DNA from: Buttiauxella selenatireducens
GTDB lineage: Bacteria; Pseudomonadota; Gammaproteobacteria; Enterobacterales; Enterobacteriaceae
DNA: 64,000 nt
Assembly (NCBI RefSeq): GCF_031432975.1
Contig: NZ_CP133838.1
Location: 124,001-188,000, forward strand
Direction: 5' to 3'
Both the position numbers and the translations under genes were made by a program. The notes under the pieces are model-generated. The model was given only the letters and a program-made list of their open reading frames with translations. It did no database searches and had not been told where the DNA came from. Shown here piece after piece: positions 1 through 8,966 of this stretch. Positions within the stretch are counted from its first letter, which is position 1; each line of letters begins with the position of its first letter.

Positions 1-1
1 G

Positions 2-850
2 ATTTTGATCCCGCCCAGTCACAACTCGGTGATTTACTCACTGGCGGCAGGAGGCACGGTGTCTATTGCCACGCTGTTTATCGCCGGAGTGTTGCCGGGA
101 TTGTTGCTTGGTTTTTGCCTGATGGTGATGTGCCTGGGCTTTGCCCATAAACGTGGTTACCCGAAAGGCGAACGCATCCCCTTTAAACAAGCCGTGAAAA
201 TTTTGTTCGACGCACTGTGGGGGTTGATGACAGTCGTCATTATTCTCGGTGGGATTCTGTCTGGGGTATTTACCGCGACAGAGTCGGCGGCAGTGGCCTG
301 CGTTTGGGCGTTCTTCGTGACCATGTTTATCTACCGTGACTACAAGTGGAGCGAATTGCCAAAGCTGATGTTCCGCACGGTAAAAACCGTTTCTATCGTA
401 ATGATTCTGATTGGTTTTGCCTCGGCGTTCGGTGCAGTCATGACTTACATGCAGTTGCCTTCGCGCATCACGGACTTCTTCACGTCGCTGTCTGACAATA
501 AGTATGTGATTCTGATGTATATCAACATCATGTTGCTGCTGATTGGCACGTTGATGGATATGGCACCGATTATCCTGATCCTCACACCCGTATTATTGCC
601 AGTGACCAATTCGTTGGGTATCGATCCGGTTCATTTCGGCATGATAATGATGGTGAACCTTGGCATTGGCTTGATAACACCCCCCGTGGGGTCGGTGCTC
701 TTTGTTGCCAGCGCCGTGAGTAAACAGAAAATCGAAGTGGTGGTACGCGCTATGCTGCCGTTTTACGGCATATTACTGGTGGTGCTGGGGTTGGTGACCT
801 ACGTCCCGGCAGTTTCGTTGTGGCTGCCACATGCGTTAGGAATGAATTAA
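2..850 (+). CDS. TRAP transporter large permease (DctM family), 3' part
   Basis: This is the C-terminal portion (about 282 residues) of a DctM-type large membrane subunit of a tripartite ATP-independent periplasmic transporter; the reading frame is open at the left edge, so the gene starts outside the window. The visible part begins at an IPPS motif typical of the middle of DctM proteins and contains several hydrophobic segments, with a helix-loop motif LMDMAPIILILTPVLLPV and the conserved GLITPPVGSVLF stretch. The family imports organic acids such as C4-dicarboxylates or sugar acids with Na+ or H+ and works with a DctP binding protein and a DctQ subunit, expected upstream. The substrate cannot be told. 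A hairpin with a T-run follows the stop codon. Confidence 0.9.
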   Translation: MLIPPSHNSVIYSLAAGGTVSIATLFIAGVLPGLLLGFCLMVMCLGFAHKRGYPKGERIPFKQAVKILFDALWGLMTVVIILGGILSGVFTATESAAVACVWAFFVTMFIYRDYKWSELPKLMFRTVKTVSIVMILIGFASAFGAVMTYMQLPSRITDFFTSLSDNKYVILMYINIMLLLIGTLMDMAPIILILTPVLLPVTNSLGIDPVHFGMIMMVNLGIGLITPPVGSVLFVASAVSKQKIEVVVRAMLPFYGILLVVLGLVTYVPAVSLWLPHALGMN

Positions 851-866
851 TTCCTTAATAGCTAAG

Positions 867-900
867 GTCGGGTGAACGTGTCACGTCACCCGACTTTTTT
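867..900 (+). terminator. Rho-independent terminator after the TRAP permease
   Basis: GTCGGGTGA (867-875) pairs perfectly with TCACCCGAC (886-894) around a 10-nt loop and is followed by a run of T. It lies between two convergent genes. Confidence 0.85.
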
Positions 901-3101
901 TATGACTTCTTACGCAGCAGGCGCAGCGCATTCGCCGTAACCAGCGCCGTCGCACCGGAATCGGCCAACACGGCAAGCCATAACCCCGTAATGCCCAGCA
1001 ATGTGGTGATCAGGAAAATCCCTTTCAGCCCTAACGCGATAGTGATGTTCTGGCGAATATTATTATGCGTTGCCCGGGCCAGATTAATCATTCCGGCCAG
1101 TTCGGTCAGACGGTTGTGCGTAAGGGCCGCATCTGCGGTTTCGAGTGCGACATCCGTGCCGCTACCCATGGCGATACCGATGGTTGCTGCTTTCATGGCT
1201 GGCGCATCGTTGATGCCATCACCCACCATCGCAAGCGATGAACGGGCGTTGAGTTCATTGACTGCGCTGACTTTATCGGCTGGCAGCAGGCTGGCGCGGT
1301 AATCCATCCCCAATTCTTGCGCGATTGCCGCCGCCGCTCGCGGGTTATCGCCGGTTAACATCACGCTCTGAACCCCGATTTTTTGCAGGTCAGCGACTGC
1401 CTGTTTGGCGTCGCGGCGCAGAGTATCGCGTAGTGCAATCACGCCGAGTAAGCGATTTTGCTGCACCACGGTAATGACCGTTTGGCCTTCAGCCTCAAGC
1501 TGGGTAATGCGCTGGTGCCAGGTGGCGTCGAGAACGTTTTCCGCGAGTTTACCTGGCGCGCTCAGTAACAGTGTTTCGCCGTTAATTGTGGCTTCGACCC
1601 CGATCCCTGCTAACGCTCTGTGCGCGCTGGCGGTTGGCAATGTCAGCTCGCGGCTTTGTGCTTCACGCACAATGGCTTGCGCTAACGGGTGTGAGGAACC
1701 CTGTTCTACGGCAGCCGCGAGGGCCAATAGCGCGTTTTCGCTCAGTTCACCCTGCACTTTAATGGTTGTGACCTGCGGTTTACCTGCGGTCAACGTGCCG
1801 GTTTTATCGAAAGCAATATGCTGAATTTTACCCAGTCGTTCGAGTGCCGCCCCGCCTTTGATTAATGCACCGCGTCGAGCGGCGGCGGCAAGTCCGGAGG
1901 TAATCGCCGCCGGGGTGGAAATCACCAGCGCACATGGGCAACCAATCAGTAACAGCGCCAACCCTTTGTAAATCCACTCATCCCAGCTCTGCCCGAAAAA
2001 CAGTGGAGGAATCACCGCTGCGAGTAGCGCGATCCCCATAATGATGGGTGTGTATATCCGACTGAAGCGGTCGATAAAGCGTTCTATCGGCGCACGGCGC
2101 TCATCCGCTTCTTCAATTAAACGCAGGATGCGGTCAATTGCGCTGTCGCCTGGTTCGGAAATCACTTCGAGCTGCACCAGCCTGTCGACACTGGTGCTGC
2201 CCGCTGGCACTTTTTCATCTTGTTGGCGTTCGACCGGAATAGACTCTCCGGTTAGTGCGCTTTCATCAAAACTGGCAAAGGGTGTTAACAGTCGACCATC
2301 CGCAGGCAAACGCCCACCGGCAGCCACTTCGATAACATCGCCCGGGCGTAAATCGCCAAGAGCGACAGTTTCTCGTTCACCGTTGCGAATACGGGTGGCG
2401 ACTTCGGGTTTTAGCGCCATTAATGCGCTCACGCCACGGCGTGCGCGGCTGGCGGCGTAAGATTCCAGACGTTCGCCAATTAAGAACAGCAACAGCACCA
2501 TCGCCGCTTCTGCCGTCGCGCCGATGAACAGTGCGCCAATGGCCGCGACGCTCATTAAGGTTTCGATGGCAAACCAGTTACCGCTGCGTATCAGGCGCAC
2601 CGCCTGGCGGGCTATCGGCCACAGGCCAACCAGCGTGGTGGCGATAAACGCCATGTTGCCAAATGGATGGTTAAATTGCTCAAGACCCCAGCTCAGCGCC
2701 ATCATGACTATCAGCAAAATGAGCGGTAAGTTTTCCTTCAGGCTGGATGTTTTTGGGGCCGGAGCGGTGCTGTTTCTCAGGTTGTAGCCAGCGGCTTTAA
2801 CGGCTTTTTCAACTTGCGGGCGAATATCACTCCCGGCAGTAACCATGAGTTTTTGCGTGGCGAAAAGCACCTGGACGCGCTGGACATCAGCCAATTGTTT
2901 TACCGCATTTTCAACTTTGCGGGCACAGGCGGCGCAATCCATACCATCAACCAGCCAGCTATAGCGCTCGCCGGTATCAGGGACGGTTTCAATTTCTGGT
3001 TCTGCAGTGCAGGCGTCATTGTTACAGCAGGAGGACGTTTGCACAGGTAATGGGCTTAATTTTGCCTTAGCAAATTGCGGTGGTTTCGGGGAGTTGAGCA
3101 T
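900..3101 (-). CDS. zntA: Zn(II)/Cd(II)/Pb(II)-translocating P-type ATPase ZntA
   Basis: A 733-residue P1B-type ATPase that exports zinc, cadmium and lead from the cytoplasm. In order it has a Cys-rich N-terminus (SSCCNND), a heavy-metal-associated domain with GMDCAAC (Cys56 and Cys59), an actuator TGES motif, the membrane CPC motif (IGCPCALVIS), the phosphorylation site DKTGTLT, the HPLAQAIV nucleotide-binding motif and GDGINDAP. Length and sequence are close to E. coli ZntA (732 residues). The start is chosen because AGGAGG precedes the ATG at a good distance. Upstream lies a MerR-family promoter with an over-long spacer, so induction by ZntR with zinc is expected. The neighbour yhhN is the same as in E. 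coli. Confidence 0.97.
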   Translation of the reverse strand: MLNSPKPPQFAKAKLSPLPVQTSSCCNNDACTAEPEIETVPDTGERYSWLVDGMDCAACARKVENAVKQLADVQRVQVLFATQKLMVTAGSDIRPQVEKAVKAAGYNLRNSTAPAPKTSSLKENLPLILLIVMMALSWGLEQFNHPFGNMAFIATTLVGLWPIARQAVRLIRSGNWFAIETLMSVAAIGALFIGATAEAAMVLLLFLIGERLESYAASRARRGVSALMALKPEVATRIRNGERETVALGDLRPGDVIEVAAGGRLPADGRLLTPFASFDESALTGESIPVERQQDEKVPAGSTSVDRLVQLEVISEPGDSAIDRILRLIEEADERRAPIERFIDRFSRIYTPIIMGIALLAAVIPPLFFGQSWDEWIYKGLALLLIGCPCALVISTPAAITSGLAAAARRGALIKGGAALERLGKIQHIAFDKTGTLTAGKPQVTTIKVQGELSENALLALAAAVEQGSSHPLAQAIVREAQSRELTLPTASAHRALAGIGVEATINGETLLLSAPGKLAENVLDATWHQRITQLEAEGQTVITVVQQNRLLGVIALRDTLRRDAKQAVADLQKIGVQSVMLTGDNPRAAAAIAQELGMDYRASLLPADKVSAVNELNARSSLAMVGDGINDAPAMKAATIGIAMGSGTDVALETADAALTHNRLTELAGMINLARATHNNIRQNITIALGLKGIFLITTLLGITGLWLAVLADSGATALVTANALRLLRKKS

Positions 3102-3137
3102 GTGCCCTCCTGGGTAATGATAATGTTCTCATTACCC

Positions 3138-3169
3138 ATGTTACTCTCTGGAGTTGACTCCAGAGTCAA
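3138..3169 (-). promoter_or_regulatory. ZntR-controlled zntA promoter with overlong spacer
   Basis: On the minus strand a -35 TTGACT (3169-3164) and a -10 TAACAT (3143-3138) are 20 bp apart. The spacer holds the dyad CTCTGGAGT-TG-ACTCCAGAG (3146-3165), which matches the ZntR operator known from E. coli. Spacers of 19-20 bp are the hallmark of MerR-family activated promoters. Confidence 0.9.
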
Positions 3170-3215
3170 GAGGGAAGTTTTGGTGGGTGTCACTTCCCTC
3201 ATCTGACAAAAGTAA

Positions 3216-3842
3216 TCAGATATACAACGCGCGGACAATCATAAAGTGGCCCGCAAAATAACAGGCAGCAGCGATGGCGCTGTCACCGGTAAAGCGGTGG
3301 CGATAATGGCTACCTAACCAAACAATATTACCCAACAGCAGCAGTGTCGCGCCGACAAAGGCCGAGAAGCTTGGGCGTGTTGGCAAGTAGAAATACAGCT
3401 CACCCGCGAGCCACACCATCACAAGCGTCATGCCGATAAACGTCAAAATCGGCCAGCGGAACGTGTCGAGACGCGTCCAAATGACCGCCACCAGTAATGC
3501 CCCGACAATTAACAAAACCAGCGGCAAAGGCCAGAACAAACTAAAGGTCATCTGGCTGGCAAAATAGAGGGTATACAGCAGGTGTGAGAGGAAAAATGCC
3601 CCGATTGCGTACAGCATGCGCTGAGTTGGCAGCAACGTTAGCGCGTCGCCCAGTAGGGTTGCCAGAAGGCCGGCAACAATTAAATATCCCGTCGCGTTAA
3701 ACATCGGAGCTTGCCAGGCCAGCAGCAGTAAAAGCAAAAGGGTGACGGGTTTAAAGACCCAGCGTTGCCAGGTTGGACCACGATAGGAGGCGTCTACATA
3801 CAGCCATCCGGAAAAGAATACAGCGATAAAAGACCAAAGCAT
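3216..3842 (-). CDS. yhhN: YhhN family integral membrane protein (TMEM86/lysoplasmalogenase-like)
   Basis: A 208-residue hydrophobic protein predicted to span the inner membrane several times, nearly collinear with E. coli YhhN (for example [16 protein letters not shown] near the start and LGDALTLLP around residue 65). The YhhN/TMEM86 family includes eukaryotic lysoplasmalogenases that cleave vinyl-ether lysophospholipids; the bacterial function is not settled, so only the family is claimed. It lies just upstream of the zntA promoter on the same strand, as in E. coli, and is divergent from yhhM. Confidence 0.92.
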   Translation of the reverse strand: MLWSFIAVFFSGWLYVDASYRGPTWQRWVFKPVTLLLLLLLAWQAPMFNATGYLIVAGLLATLLGDALTLLPTQRMLYAIGAFFLSHLLYTLYFASQMTFSLFWPLPLVLLIVGALLVAVIWTRLDTFRWPILTFIGMTLVMVWLAGELYFYLPTRPSFSAFVGATLLLLGNIVWLGSHYRHRFTGDSAIAAACYFAGHFMIVRALYI

Positions 3843-3973
3843 GGCGAGTCCTTTTTAAATTTATCGTACTCAAAGCACGACTCTACTGTCAGTCTAGTGG
3901 CCAACGTCGGTGGATGACAACGCCACAGCGTGCAGGGTATTCTTAAAAGTGCCTGACAAATCGAGATAAATCC

Positions 3974-4333
3974 ATGAGTAAAATGCCACTTTTCTTCATT
4001 GCCGTCGTGGCGATCATCGTCGTTGCAGCATCGTTTCGCTTTGTGCAGCAGCGCCGCCAGAATGCGGAAAATGATGCGGCCCCTGTGATGCAAAGAAGCG
4101 TCCAGGTCACGACAAAACGTGAAACGCCGACCAATGAAAGACGCTCACGGCAACGCCAGGTGACTCCGGTTGAAGATACGATGCGCTATGAGATCTGGTT
4201 TCGCCCACAAAGCGGTGGCCTGGAGCTGAAAATGCGAGTAACGGCAGGGCAATACCACTCGGTGAGCGTAGGTGACAAAGGCATGTTGCAGTATAAAGGG
4301 ACGAGGTTTGTGGGCTTCATCCCCGAACAATAA
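3974..4333 (+). CDS. yhhM: DUF2500 family protein YhhM
   Basis: A 119-residue protein with one N-terminal membrane segment (about residues 5-22) followed by a soluble part containing NERRSRQRQVTP and ending YKGTRFVGFIPEQ. This is the layout of E. coli YhhM, a DUF2500 protein of the same length. Its function is unknown. It is divergent from yhhN and convergent with yhhL, the same micro-order as in E. coli. Antisense frames here are shadows: only this frame matches a known family. Confidence 0.9.
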   Translation: MSKMPLFFIAVVAIIVVAASFRFVQQRRQNAENDAAPVMQRSVQVTTKRETPTNERRSRQRQVTPVEDTMRYEIWFRPQSGGLELKMRVTAGQYHSVSVGDKGMLQYKGTRFVGFIPEQ

Positions 4334-4342
4334 CAGGCGATT

Positions 4343-4612
4343 TTATTTGCCCTGACGGAGTTTTTTCTGCCAGACCAACAGTTCAAATACACCAAAGATG
4401 AAAATCTTAATTTGTTGAGCACGGCTCAGCGGCGGGGCGTCTTTCGGTTGGGTCGATTTCAACAACGCCAATTGCATCCCGTGCATCATCACGGTGAAGA
4501 CCAGCGCGACGTTAACAAAGATATTCAGCGGCCGCGGGAACGGATGGAAAATATTCAATAACAAAAATCCCCAGACGCCCAGCATCAGCAAGCGGCCTAT
4601 ATTAATTAGCAT
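4343..4612 (-). CDS. yhhL: DUF1145 family inner membrane protein YhhL
   Basis: An 89-residue protein, the same length as E. coli YhhL, starting MLINIGRLLMLGVWGFLLLN, with two to three hydrophobic helices and the conserved core HPFPRPLNIFVNVAL. Function is unknown. It starts 11 bp downstream of the rsmD stop codon on the same strand, so the two are probably cotranscribed; this pairing is conserved in E. coli. Confidence 0.92.
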   Translation of the reverse strand: MLINIGRLLMLGVWGFLLLNIFHPFPRPLNIFVNVALVFTVMMHGMQLALLKSTQPKDAPPLSRAQQIKIFIFGVFELLVWQKKLRQGK

Positions 4613-4623
4613 GTCGTCGCTCC

Positions 4624-5199
4624 TTAAATTTCACGACTAAATAAACGGTAAGCGACCTGTCCTGCGACTTTTTCACGATGCAGCGACCAGCTTGCTGGTA
4701 CCGCGGGCATGCCGTTTTCAACTTCGCTTTCAACATAAATCAGTGCTTCATCTGCCAGCCAGCCATTGCTCTCTAACAGCGCTAATGTCTCGTCCAGTAA
4801 CCCTTTACGGAATGGCGGATCAACAAACACGATCGTGTGCGGTTCGCCAGGCTGCGCCAGGAAATTGAGCGTATTGGTGTTCACCACTTTTCCATTGGCC
4901 GCTTTTAGCGTGGCGAGATTTTTTTGCAGCTGTTGTGAAACATGGCGATCCATCTCCAGCAGCGTGGCTCGTGTAGCGTAACGCGATAAGGCTTCAAGCC
5001 CCAGCGCACCGCTTCCGGCAAAACAATCCAGCACAGTGGCGTCAACCATCATGGGTGCCAGCCAGTTAAACAGCGTTTCACGCACCCTGTCCGTCGTTGG
5101 ACGCAGGCCTGGGCTGTCAGGGACGGGCAGTTTACGGCCGCGCCATTGGCCACCAATTATACGGATCTGGCCTGCGCCAGTAGATTGCGGTTTTTTCAT
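4624..5199 (-). CDS. rsmD: 16S rRNA (guanine966-N2)-methyltransferase RsmD
   Basis: A 191-residue S-adenosylmethionine-dependent methylase that modifies G966 of 16S rRNA in the assembled 30S subunit. It shows the early RIIGGQWRGRKLPVP segment, the SAM-binding region CFAGSGALGLEALSR (about residues 55-69) and the catalytic motif FVDPPF, the DPPF variant of the NPPY motif of N-methylases. The ATG at 5199 (MKKPQST) is preferred over an in-frame GTG three codons earlier because it matches the E. coli N-terminus; neither has a strong ribosome binding site. It is divergent from ftsY and heads an rsmD-yhhL unit. Confidence 0.94.
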   Translation of the reverse strand: MKKPQSTGAGQIRIIGGQWRGRKLPVPDSPGLRPTTDRVRETLFNWLAPMMVDATVLDCFAGSGALGLEALSRYATRATLLEMDRHVSQQLQKNLATLKAANGKVVNTNTLNFLAQPGEPHTIVFVDPPFRKGLLDETLALLESNGWLADEALIYVESEVENGMPAVPASWSLHREKVAGQVAYRLFSREI

Positions 5200-5358
5200 G
5201 AGACTCACTGCGATGCAATTTCTTGCCGTCTAGTGTAACGGTGTGTGTAAAGCGGGGAAAGTGATAGACTAATGCATTCATTGATAATTATTTTCAGTGC
5301 CCGTGGCAAGCTCAATCGGGCCTGTGCCATGAATTAACAGCGAGGAGTGTGTTCGCAA

Positions 5359-6990
5359 ATGGCGAAAGAGAAAAAACGTGGCTTTTTTTCATGGCTAGGC
5401 TTTGGCCAGAAAGAGCAGGCTTCTGAACAAGAACCAGAACAAAAAGTAGCTGAAGAACAATCGGTTGTAGAAGAAGCTGTTGAGCAGGTTACTGAGCCTG
5501 AACAACCGCAAGCGACCGAAGAAACTGCACAGCCAGAAGAAGCAAAGCCAGAAATCAAAACTGAGGTTCAACCTGAAATTCAGCCAGAAACGCTGACTGA
5601 TGTTGAACCCGTTGTGCTTGATAAGCACGAAGAACCAGAAGCCTTCGCAGAAGAGATTGTCGACGTCACTGAAAAACTCGCTGAAAGCGAAGTGCAGGTG
5701 GCTGAGCCAGAAATCACCCCAGAGCCTGAGCCAAAAGTCACGGCGCAAGTTGCTGTTGAGCATGAAGAATTACCGGTTCAGGAAGATCTCACACCTGAGA
5801 TTGTGCAGGAACAGCAGGCAGAAGAGTGGCAGCCAGAACACGAACCCGTGGTGGTTGAAGCAGAGGTTGAAACGTTTGTTGAACCGTTTGTTGAACCTGA
5901 AGAGGTTGCCATTCTTGCGGTAGAAGACGTTGTTGTCGAAGAAGAGCTGATTGAAGCGATTCCTGTTGCCGCCGTTACCGCTGAAGACGTGCCGGTCGAG
6001 CTGGAACCAGAAGAAGCCGAAGAAATTCAGGCTGAAGAAGAGCTCCAACAAGAACAAGAGAAACCAACCAAAGAAGGTTTCTTTGCACGCCTCAAACGCA
6101 GCTTAATAAAGACCAAACAGAACCTCGGTTCCGGATTTATCAGTCTATTCCGCGGTAAGAAAATCGATGATGATCTGTTTGAAGAGCTCGAAGAGCAGTT
6201 GCTTATCGCCGATGTCGGTGTCGAAACAACGCGCAAAATCATCGCCAATCTGACAGAAGGTGCGAGCCGCAAAGAGCTGCGTGACGCCGAAGCGTTATAC
6301 GGCCTGCTGAAAGAAGAAATGGGCGAAATTCTGGCGAAAGTCGATGAGCCGCTGAAGGTTGAAGGCAAAACCCCGTTTGTTATCTTAATGGTGGGCGTCA
6401 ACGGGGTGGGTAAAACCACGACCATTGGCAAACTGGCGCGTCAGTTCCAGCAAGAAGGCAAATCTGTCATGCTGGCTGCGGGCGATACGTTCCGTGCCGC
6501 AGCGGTTGAGCAGCTCCAGGTTTGGGGCCAGCGCAATAATATTCCGGTGGTCGCTCAACACACGGGTGCCGACTCTGCGTCTGTGATTTTCGATGCGATT
6601 CAGGCGGCGAAAGCGCGCAATGTTGATGTTCTTTTGGCGGATACCGCCGGGCGTTTGCAGAACAAAGCGCACCTGATGGAAGAGCTGAAGAAAATCGTCC
6701 GTGTCATGAAAAAACTGGACGTAGACGCACCGCATGAGGTTATGCTCACTCTCGATGCCAGCACGGGTCAGAACGCGATTAGTCAGGCTAAATTGTTCCA
6801 TGAAGCCGTTGGATTGACAGGCATTACGCTAACCAAACTGGATGGTACAGCCAAAGGCGGCGTGATTTTCTCCGTTGCCGATCAGTTTGGTATTCCGATT
6901 CGCTACATTGGCGTCGGCGAGCGTATTGAGGACTTGCGTCCGTTTAATGCGGGCGATTTTATTGAGGCACTTTTTGCCCGAGAGGATTAA
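5359..6990 (+). CDS. ftsY: Signal recognition particle receptor FtsY
   Basis: A 543-residue SRP GTPase that docks ribosome-nascent chain complexes at the inner membrane. Residues 1 to about 235 are a very acidic, low-complexity Glu/Val/Pro/Gln-rich A domain; then follow the N domain (from about EKPTKEGFFARLKRSL) and the G domain with GVNGVGKTTTIGKLA, GDTFRAAAVEQL, DTAGRLQNK and TKLDGTAKGG. It is longer than E. coli FtsY (497 residues), the extra length lying in the A domain. The ATG at 5359 gives the conserved start MAKEKKRGFFSWLGFG, with GAGGAG 11 nt upstream; a GTG at 5347 overlaps that ribosome binding site. It is the first gene of ftsY-ftsE-ftsX. Confidence 0.97.
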   Translation: MAKEKKRGFFSWLGFGQKEQASEQEPEQKVAEEQSVVEEAVEQVTEPEQPQATEETAQPEEAKPEIKTEVQPEIQPETLTDVEPVVLDKHEEPEAFAEEIVDVTEKLAESEVQVAEPEITPEPEPKVTAQVAVEHEELPVQEDLTPEIVQEQQAEEWQPEHEPVVVEAEVETFVEPFVEPEEVAILAVEDVVVEEELIEAIPVAAVTAEDVPVELEPEEAEEIQAEEELQQEQEKPTKEGFFARLKRSLIKTKQNLGSGFISLFRGKKIDDDLFEELEEQLLIADVGVETTRKIIANLTEGASRKELRDAEALYGLLKEEMGEILAKVDEPLKVEGKTPFVILMVGVNGVGKTTTIGKLARQFQQEGKSVMLAAGDTFRAAAVEQLQVWGQRNNIPVVAQHTGADSASVIFDAIQAAKARNVDVLLADTAGRLQNKAHLMEELKKIVRVMKKLDVDAPHEVMLTLDASTGQNAISQAKLFHEAVGLTGITLTKLDGTAKGGVIFSVADQFGIPIRYIGVGERIEDLRPFNAGDFIEALFARED

Positions 6991-6992
6991 CC

Positions 6993-7661
6993 ATGATTCG
7001 CTTTGAACACGTTAGTAAGGCCTATCTCGGCGGGAGGCAAGCGTTGCAGGGAGTGACTTTCCATATGCAACCAGGCGAGATGGCTTTTCTGACCGGTCAC
7101 TCAGGAGCCGGGAAAAGTACCCTGCTCAAGCTTATCTGCGGTATTGAGCGGCCAAGTGCCGGCAAGATCTCTTTTGGCGGTCATGACATTAGCCGCCTCA
7201 AGAGCCGCGAAGTGCCGTTCCTTCGTCGCCAGATTGGTATGATCTTTCAGGATCACCATTTGTTGATGGACAGAACTGTGTACGACAACGTAGCTATCCC
7301 GCTGATCATCGCGGGTGCTAGCGGCGAAGATATTCGCCGCCGCGTCAGTGCGGCACTGGATAAAGTCGGCCTGCTCGATAAAGCGAAGAATTTCCCAATC
7401 CAACTCTCGGGTGGTGAACAACAGCGCGTGGGTATTGCACGTGCTGTGGTGAATAAGCCTGCGGTACTGCTGGCGGATGAACCAACCGGTAACCTTGATG
7501 ATGCGCTCTCGGAAGGGATTTTACGTCTGTTCGAGGAGTTTAACCGCGTTGGGGTGACGGTTCTGATGGCGACGCACGATATGGGGCTGATTTCTCGCCG
7601 TAACTATCGCATGTTGACCCTAAGTGACGGCCATTTGCATGGAGGCCTGGCAGGTGAATAA
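6993..7661 (+). CDS. ftsE: Cell division ABC ATPase FtsE
   Basis: A 222-residue ABC ATPase which with FtsX forms a membrane complex at the division septum that activates periplasmic amidases through EnvC. Visible motifs are Walker [13 protein letters not shown], the Q-loop region MIFQDHHLL, the signature [14 protein letters not shown] and Walker [13 protein letters not shown]. It starts 2 bp after the ftsY stop, with GAGG in the end of ftsY as ribosome binding site, and overlaps ftsX by 8 bp, indicating translational coupling. Length equals E. coli FtsE. Confidence 0.97.
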   Translation: MIRFEHVSKAYLGGRQALQGVTFHMQPGEMAFLTGHSGAGKSTLLKLICGIERPSAGKISFGGHDISRLKSREVPFLRRQIGMIFQDHHLLMDRTVYDNVAIPLIIAGASGEDIRRRVSAALDKVGLLDKAKNFPIQLSGGEQQRVGIARAVVNKPAVLLADEPTGNLDDALSEGILRLFEEFNRVGVTVLMATHDMGLISRRNYRMLTLSDGHLHGGLAGE

Positions 7662-8709
7662 ACGCAGCGCGCTCAATCACATAAAGCGCTTCAGTAACAA
7701 GCTGGATAAAATCAACTCGCTGAATAAGTTAGGGGATTTAGGCCGTTCGGTGAAAAAACGCGGCAAAGGTCCTCAGTCGAAAAGCAAATCTCTTAAGGGC
7801 GGCGTGAATGAGCAGTTCCGCTATGCCTGGCAGGGTGCTTTGCAGGATTTGCGCAGCAAGCCATTAGCCACCTTCCTGACGGTCATGGTTATTGCCATCT
7901 CCCTGACGTTACCTAGCGTGTGCTACATCGTTTACAAGAACGTCAATCAGGCCGCCACGCAGTATTATCCTTCCCCGCAAATCACGGTTTATCTCGATAA
8001 AGCGCTTGATGACAATGCCGCGCAGCAAGTTGTGGGCGCGATTCAGGCGGAAGAGGGCGTCGATAAAGTTAATTATCTCTCGCGTGACGAAGCGCTTGGC
8101 GAGTTCCGTAACTGGTCGGGCTTTGGTGGCGCGCTGGATATGCTGGAAGAAAACCCGCTGCCTGCTGTCGCTGTGGTGAATCCAAAACTTGATTTCCAGA
8201 CCACCGACCATCTGAATACTTTGCGCGATCGCGTGGCGCGGATAAACGGTGTCGATGAAGTCCGAATGGATGACAGTTGGTTCGCCCGTCTTGCCTCACT
8301 GACAGGTCTTGTGGGCCGCGTGGCTGCAATGATTGGTGTTCTGATGGTTGCTGCGGTGTTTTTGGTGATTGGTAACAGCGTACGCCTGAGCATCTTTGCT
8401 CGTCGCGATACCATCAACGTGCAAAAACTGATTGGTGCCACTGATGGATTTATCCTGCGCCCGTTCCTGTATGGCGGTGCGCTGTTAGGGTTTAGCGGCG
8501 CGTTCCTGTCGCTTATCCTGTCCGAAATTTTGGTATTACGTTTGTCCTCTGCGGTGACTGAAGTCGCACAAGTGTTTGGCACTAAGTTTGATCTCACCGG
8601 CTTAGGATTCGACGAATGTCTTCTGCTGTTGCTGGTTTCATCCATGAGCGGCTGGTTGGCAGCCTGGATCGCAACGGTGCAACATTTACGTCGTTTTACC
8701 CCAGAGTAA
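7654..8709 (+). CDS. ftsX: Cell division protein FtsX
   Basis: A 351-residue integral membrane partner of FtsE. A basic cytoplasmic N-terminus of about 70 residues is followed by a first membrane helix ([20 protein letters not shown]), a periplasmic domain, and three more helices near the C-terminus, with the conserved [19 protein letters not shown] and [15 protein letters not shown] segments. A GTG start at 7654 is chosen because GGAGG lies 8 nt upstream and the protein then begins VNKR, matching E. coli FtsX (MNKR). It overlaps the 3' end of ftsE by 8 bp. Confidence 0.95.
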   Translation: MNKRSALNHIKRFSNKLDKINSLNKLGDLGRSVKKRGKGPQSKSKSLKGGVNEQFRYAWQGALQDLRSKPLATFLTVMVIAISLTLPSVCYIVYKNVNQAATQYYPSPQITVYLDKALDDNAAQQVVGAIQAEEGVDKVNYLSRDEALGEFRNWSGFGGALDMLEENPLPAVAVVNPKLDFQTTDHLNTLRDRVARINGVDEVRMDDSWFARLASLTGLVGRVAAMIGVLMVAAVFLVIGNSVRLSIFARRDTINVQKLIGATDGFILRPFLYGGALLGFSGAFLSLILSEILVLRLSSAVTEVAQVFGTKFDLTGLGFDECLLLLLVSSMSGWLAAWIATVQHLRRFTPE

Positions 8710-8717
8710 AATTTTTT

Positions 8718-8726
8718 TGGTATACT
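8718..8726 (+). promoter_or_regulatory. Candidate sigma-70 extended -10 promoter upstream of rpoH
   Basis: TGGTATACT just after ftsX has the TGn extension and a good TATACT -10. No clear -35 is present. It sits where the distal constitutive rpoH promoter is found in E. coli, about 240 bp upstream of the rpoH start. Confidence 0.5.
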
Positions 8727-8728
8727 TG

Positions 8729-8760
8729 TCCCCTGCTACGAAGTACCCGTCAGCAGGGGA
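8729..8760. other. Inverted repeat in the ftsX-rpoH intergenic region
   Basis: TCCCCTGCT (8729-8737) and AGCAGGGGA (8752-8760) form a 9-bp stem with a 14-nt loop. No T-run follows on either strand, so it is not a classical terminator; it could attenuate ftsX readthrough or structure the long rpoH leader. Confidence 0.5.
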
Positions 8761-8846
8761 TACGCTCCCACCTCGGTTTGTGTTTCTCCTGCCCAGTTTC
8801 ATAGCTCTGTCACATTTTGTGTGTAATACATGCACAGCTTTACAGT

Positions 8847-8873
8847 GAACTTGTGGATAGCATCACTGTCTGA
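8847..8873 (+). promoter_or_regulatory. Sigma-E dependent rpoH promoter (P3-like) overlapping a DnaA box-like site
   Basis: GAACTT (8847-8852) and TCTGA (8869-8873) are 16 bp apart, matching the sigma-E consensus and the position and sequence of the E. coli rpoH P3 promoter. The segment TTGTGGATAG right after the -35 is one mismatch from a DnaA box read on the minus strand, as in E. coli, where DnaA represses rpoH. The wider 8710-8966 region is an rpoH promoter and leader region with no ORF. Confidence 0.8.
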
Positions 8874-8966
8874 GTTTACTGTGAGTGGTACGGTTTGGCG
8901 CTTGACGTGGAGTCAGGTGCAGCACGGTGTAGCAACCTGTACGTTAGTCTCTAAGAGAGGGTTTGA

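Noticed and set aside
2041-2460. 139-codon plus-strand ORFs inside zntA (also 1405-1824)
   Set aside because: Shadows of the zntA frame with Arg/Ser/Ala-rich nonsense composition.
8729-8760. Terminator call after ftsX
   Set aside because: The stem has no T-run on either strand, so it is listed only as an inverted repeat.
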